A stretch of 64,000 nucleotides of DNA from Bacteroidales bacterium (GTDB taxonomy: Bacteria > Bacteroidota > Bacteroidia > Bacteroidales > F082), in NCBI GenBank assembly GCA_016936355.1, contig JAFGYB010000008.1:1-64000 (forward strand), given 5' to 3'. Made by a program: the position numbers and the translations under genes. Of the stretch, positions 63,600 through 64,000 are shown piece after piece (positions within the stretch are counted from its first letter, which is position 1; the number at the start of each line of letters is the position of its first letter). Under the pieces are notes generated by a model. The model worked only from the letters and a program-made list of their open reading frames with translations. It did not search any database and was not told the DNA's origin.

Positions 63600-64000
63600 T
63601 TAATTGATGCCCAGGGTTTTCAAATAATCCTCCATAGTGAAAATACCTTTTTTCCCCAACAGAAACTCCGCTGCCAACACAGCCCCCAGAGCAAACCCTT
63701 TTCTGCTTCTCGCTTCGTGTTTCAATGTTAGTATGTCTACTTCCGAATCATAGAACACCTCATGGGTTCCGGGAACCTCGTCTTCACGAACCGACTCAAT
63801 GGGCAATTCACCTTCTGTGGAAGATTCCTGATTGACCCATCGGGTCAGATTCGGGTTCATGGCAAGAATATCTTCTGCTGTTTTGATAGCTGTTCCGCTG
63901 GGAGCATCCAGCTTATGGATGTGGTGGATTTCTTTCATCGAACACCGGTACCCTTCCACCTGGGCCATCGCTTTGGCCATGATTTTGTTTACGTAAAAAA
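63600..64000 (-). CDS. dapB: 4-hydroxy-tetrahydrodipicolinate reductase, 5' part outside window
   Basis: The C-terminal ~133 residues of DapB, which makes tetrahydrodipicolinate for lysine and diaminopimelate. The frame continues beyond 64000 (…FYVNKI before the first Met at 63980). The catalytic and substrate block EIHHIHKLDAPSGTA is intact, as is the C-terminal KHEARSRKGFALGAVLAAEFL. The N-terminal NAD(P)-binding domain lies outside. It is followed by a 91-nt gap and lepB, the common order in this phylum. Confidence 0.95.
   Translation of the reverse strand, partial: FYVNKIMAKAMAQVEGYRCSMKEIHHIHKLDAPSGTAIKTAEDILAMNPNLTRWVNQESSTEGELPIESVREDEVPGTHEVFYDSEVDILTLKHEARSRKGFALGAVLAAEFLLGKKGIFTMEDYLKTLGIN

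Overview
The window is chromosomal DNA from a member of the Bacteroidota, probably a Bacteroidales/Marinilabiliales-type anaerobe or facultative anaerobe; the rank below phylum is a guess. The evidence is the gene families and their order: moxR-DUF58-batABCDE; rsfS-ftsH-LUD next to cdsA-psd; lepB next to dapB; a bacterial V/A-type ATPase operon with the DUF2764 subunit; a TonB-dependent receptor; a secreted protease with a type IX secretion (Por) C-terminal domain. Promoters fit the phylum's TTG-N18/19-TAnnTTTG pattern. There is no rRNA, tRNA, CRISPR, prophage or classical IS element. Most of the window is ordinary core genome.

Layout. 1-4.6 kb: radC-wecB, facing a TPR-protein/outer-membrane-SPOR pair. 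4.7-8.8 kb: alaS, diverging from an M23 peptidase and a MerR regulator. 8.8-11.8 kb (minus): a LysE-type exporter, a GT9 glycosyltransferase and hldD (LPS core heptose). 12-14.7 kb: T9SS-sorted serine protease and a YjjG-type phosphatase. 14.7-19.4 kb (minus): psd, cdsA, LUD protein, ftsH, rsfS, covering phospholipid synthesis and membrane proteostasis. 19.7-22.3 kb: birA, TauE-type exporter, SRPBCC protein, pyrE. 22.5-31.6 kb: the aerotolerance (Bat) operon, interrupted by a small four-helix-bundle gene. 31.6-33.0 kb: a repeat-rich intergenic island and two small membrane proteins. 33.0-40.5 kb (minus): the V-type ATPase operon E-DUF2764-A-B-D-I-K. 40.9-49.8 kb: a degenerate transglutaminase-like lipoprotein, a receiver/PEP-pyruvate-binding fusion, a D-threonine-aldolase-like enzyme, a GldN-like lipoprotein, a LysM glucosaminidase and a Xaa-Pro aminopeptidase. 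49.9-56.5 kb: TonB receptor, acyl-CoA dehydrogenase, ECF sigma/anti-sigma pair, trmO, thioredoxin. 56.6-64 kb: DUF4382-type lipoprotein, pdxJ, dtd, two coupled thioredoxins, a hydrolase, a LolC/E-type permease, lepB and the 3' part of dapB.

The most unusual signal is non-coding. Five short tandem arrays share one design, a constant core followed by exactly three variable bases: AACT+NNN (period 7, two arrays), GTGAC+NNN (period 8, two arrays 32 kb apart) and TAGCTATA+NNN (period 11). The two heptad arrays face each other in inverted orientation and enclose an A+T-rich four-helix-bundle gene. The unit fills the whole gap between the moxR stop codon and the DUF58 start codon, so it looks like a cassette inserted into an otherwise conserved operon. 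Secondary points are full-length Shine-Dalgarno sequences at two V-ATPase genes, a predicted Na+ site in the V-ATPase rotor, and eight convergent gene pairs separated by only 0-13 nt.
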